Below are positions 5,522-6,304 of a stretch of 6,304 nucleotides of DNA, piece after piece. Below the pieces are notes generated by a model. That model was not told the DNA's origin. It saw only the letters and a list, made by a program, of their open reading frames with translations, and ran no database searches. The stretch is from positions 1 through 6,304 of the forward strand of contig JAUWXD010000023.1 in the NCBI GenBank assembly GCA_030616505.1, in the 5' to 3' direction. Numbering within the stretch: position 1 is the stretch's first letter; each line of letters begins with the position of its first letter. Source of the stretch: Hadesarchaea archaeon. GTDB lineage: Archaea; Hadarchaeota; Hadarchaeia; Hadarchaeales; Hadarchaeaceae. Both the position numbers and the translations under genes were made by a program.

Positions 5522-6153
5522 TTGTCGGCTGCGATGAAGCGGGAAGGGGCCCAGTGTTCGGGCCGATGGTGCTCTGCGGGGTGCTTTTTGAGTCCAGCAC
5601 GCTTGAGGAACTCAAAGCTGCAGGTGTTAAGGACTCAAAGCTTCTTACTCCAACCAGACGCGAATCGCTTGCAAAACTCATAACTGAAAAAGCATTGAAG
5701 ATTGAAATAGCCGAACTATCGCCAGCTGAAATCGATGAACTGCGCTTGGTTAAAAAAATCAACCTCAACGAGGCTGAAGCGATGACATTTGCGAAAATCA
5801 TCGACCGCCTCAAACCGAGTAGAGTATATCTCGACTCGCCCGACCCAAACCCTAAGATGTTTAAAGAAAGGATTCAACGTCACATGAAAAGTAAGACCGA
5901 ACTAGTTTCCGAAAATTTTGCAGATAAAAAATACGTTGTAGTGGCTGCAGCTTCGGTGGTCGCGAAAGTTCGACGTGATCAGCGTATAGCAGAGCTTCGC
6001 CAGCGTTACGGTGATTTTGGCAGCGGCTACAGTTCAGACCCTCGCACGATAGCATTTCTCGAACAGTGGGTGCGCAAGCAGGGAAAGCTTCCGGAATTCG
6101 CGAGAAAGTCGTGGGAAACAGCGAAGCGAATTAAGGACAAAGAGACTCGTTAA
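5518..6153 (+). CDS. rnhB: Ribonuclease HII
   Basis: A 211-residue archaeal-type RNase HII that cleaves the RNA strand of RNA-DNA hybrids and nicks at ribonucleotides embedded in duplex DNA, working in replication primer removal and ribonucleotide excision repair. The N-terminal CDEAGRGPVFGP (5-16) carries catalytic D6 and E7 and the GRG motif that senses the RNA-DNA junction. D106 lies in VYLDSPD and D136 in NFADKKYVVVAAASVVAK, completing the DEDD set. The conserved tyrosine is in GSGYSSDP (168-175), and the C-terminus has FARKSWETAKRI. I see no obvious PCNA-interacting motif after it. The ATG overlaps the preceding stop (ATGA), with a G-rich run at 5506-5511 serving as ribosome binding site. 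It is the last gene of the plus-strand block. Confidence 0.95.
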   Translation: MIVGCDEAGRGPVFGPMVLCGVLFESSTLEELKAAGVKDSKLLTPTRRESLAKLITEKALKIEIAELSPAEIDELRLVKKINLNEAEAMTFAKIIDRLKPSRVYLDSPDPNPKMFKERIQRHMKSKTELVSENFADKKYVVVAAASVVAKVRRDQRIAELRQRYGDFGSGYSSDPRTIAFLEQWVRKQGKLPEFARKSWETAKRIKDKETR

Positions 6154-6161
6154 TTAAAATC

Positions 6162-6175
6162 GTGAAAATTTTCAC
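6162..6175. repeat. Perfect 14-bp palindrome downstream of RNase HII
   Basis: GTGAAAATTTTCAC is its own reverse complement and starts 9 bases after the RNase HII stop, in the 77-bp spacer before the convergent reading frame at 6231. It could be a regulator binding site or a weak hairpin. The stem would be mostly A/T with no loop, so a classical intrinsic terminator is unlikely. The rest of the spacer (6176-6230) contains short AT stretches but nothing else I can name. Confidence 0.5.
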
Positions 6176-6230
6176 TACCGAGGGCGGGCTTGAAACAGTT
6201 TAAAATTGGCCCCCGATATCCCCTGTCGCA

Positions 6231-6304
6231 CTAACGCCCGAGTTCATTGAATGCCGTTTCGACGTCCTCCACGGGGTAACCCTCGTGGCAGGGACTGGCT
6301 CGGG
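6231..6304 (-). CDS. Probable C-terminal end of an unidentified minus-strand gene
   Basis: On the minus strand a frame is open from the window edge to TAG at 6233-6231, encoding 23 residues ending in EGYPVEDVETAFNELGR. The codons are rich in purine-first, GC-ending triplets (GTG GAG GAC GTC GAA), as in real genes. The fragment is too short to identify. The exactly antisense plus frame is also open but has no start codon before the GTG near the edge, so it is the weaker candidate. If this is real, it is convergent with RNase HII. Confidence 0.4.
   Translation of the reverse strand, partial: RASPCHEGYPVEDVETAFNELGR

Noticed and set aside
5478..5813. Minus-strand frame opposite the RNase HII start
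   Set aside because: It is a shadow of rnhB, with a serine-rich translation typical of antisense reading.
6204..6304. Plus-strand frame ending in HGVTLVAGTGSG
   Set aside because: No ATG, GTG or TTG start follows its upstream stop until near the edge, and it is in exact antisense register with the more gene-like minus frame.
1..6304. CRISPR arrays, transposon ends, tRNA genes or other mobile-element signals
   Set aside because: I saw no repeated spacers, transposase motifs, terminal inverted repeats or tRNA cloverleaf sequence; almost all of the window is accounted for by conserved genes.

Overview
This window looks archaeal and chromosomal. It carries a wyosine-type tRNA methyl/aminocarboxypropyl-transferase C-terminus, a stand-alone PUA-domain protein, the archaeal nascent polypeptide-associated complex protein with its C-terminal UBA domain, a free-standing B3/B4 domain protein and an archaeal-type RNase HII. 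Shine-Dalgarno-like sequences precede some genes and are absent from others, and starts include ATG, GTG and TTG. No ribosomal RNA or other lineage-specific marker is present, so I do not name a phylum; an uncultured archaeon is plausible. There is no sign of a mobile element, CRISPR array or tRNA gene.

The layout is three transcription blocks plus an edge fragment. Block 1 (+, 1-1233) is Taw2/Trm5-like (truncated by the window edge), PUA protein, NAC. It is a translation-related cluster: tRNA-Phe position 37 modification, RNA binding and nascent-chain handling. Block 2 (-, 4162 down to 1230) is B3/B4 domain protein, an apparently frameshifted small membrane protein, pabB and pabC. Block 3 (+, 4230-6153) is a 3-methyladenine/alkyladenine DNA glycosylase, a 5-formyltetrahydrofolate cyclo-ligase-like protein of the MTHFSD type and RNase HII, packed with a 14-nt gap and then a 4-nt ATGA overlap. 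A 77-bp spacer holding a perfect 14-bp palindrome then separates RNase HII from the probable 3' end of a minus-strand gene (6231-6304).

Functionally, PabB and PabC together make p-aminobenzoate from chorismate, the aromatic part of folate or methanopterin. Both ends of their transcription block are visible, and no PabA-type glutaminase gene lies in it. The C1-carrier-related cyclo-ligase homologue lies in the divergently transcribed block, next to a DNA base-excision glycosylase and an RNA-primer/ribonucleotide-removing nuclease.

Most of the window is a dense set of recognisable housekeeping genes. The points most worth a second look are the small two-helix membrane protein whose hydrophobic segments lie in two reading frames (3340-3500), the pabBC pair without pabA, the MTHFSD-like protein in a DNA repair operon, and apparent substitutions around the glycosylase active site.
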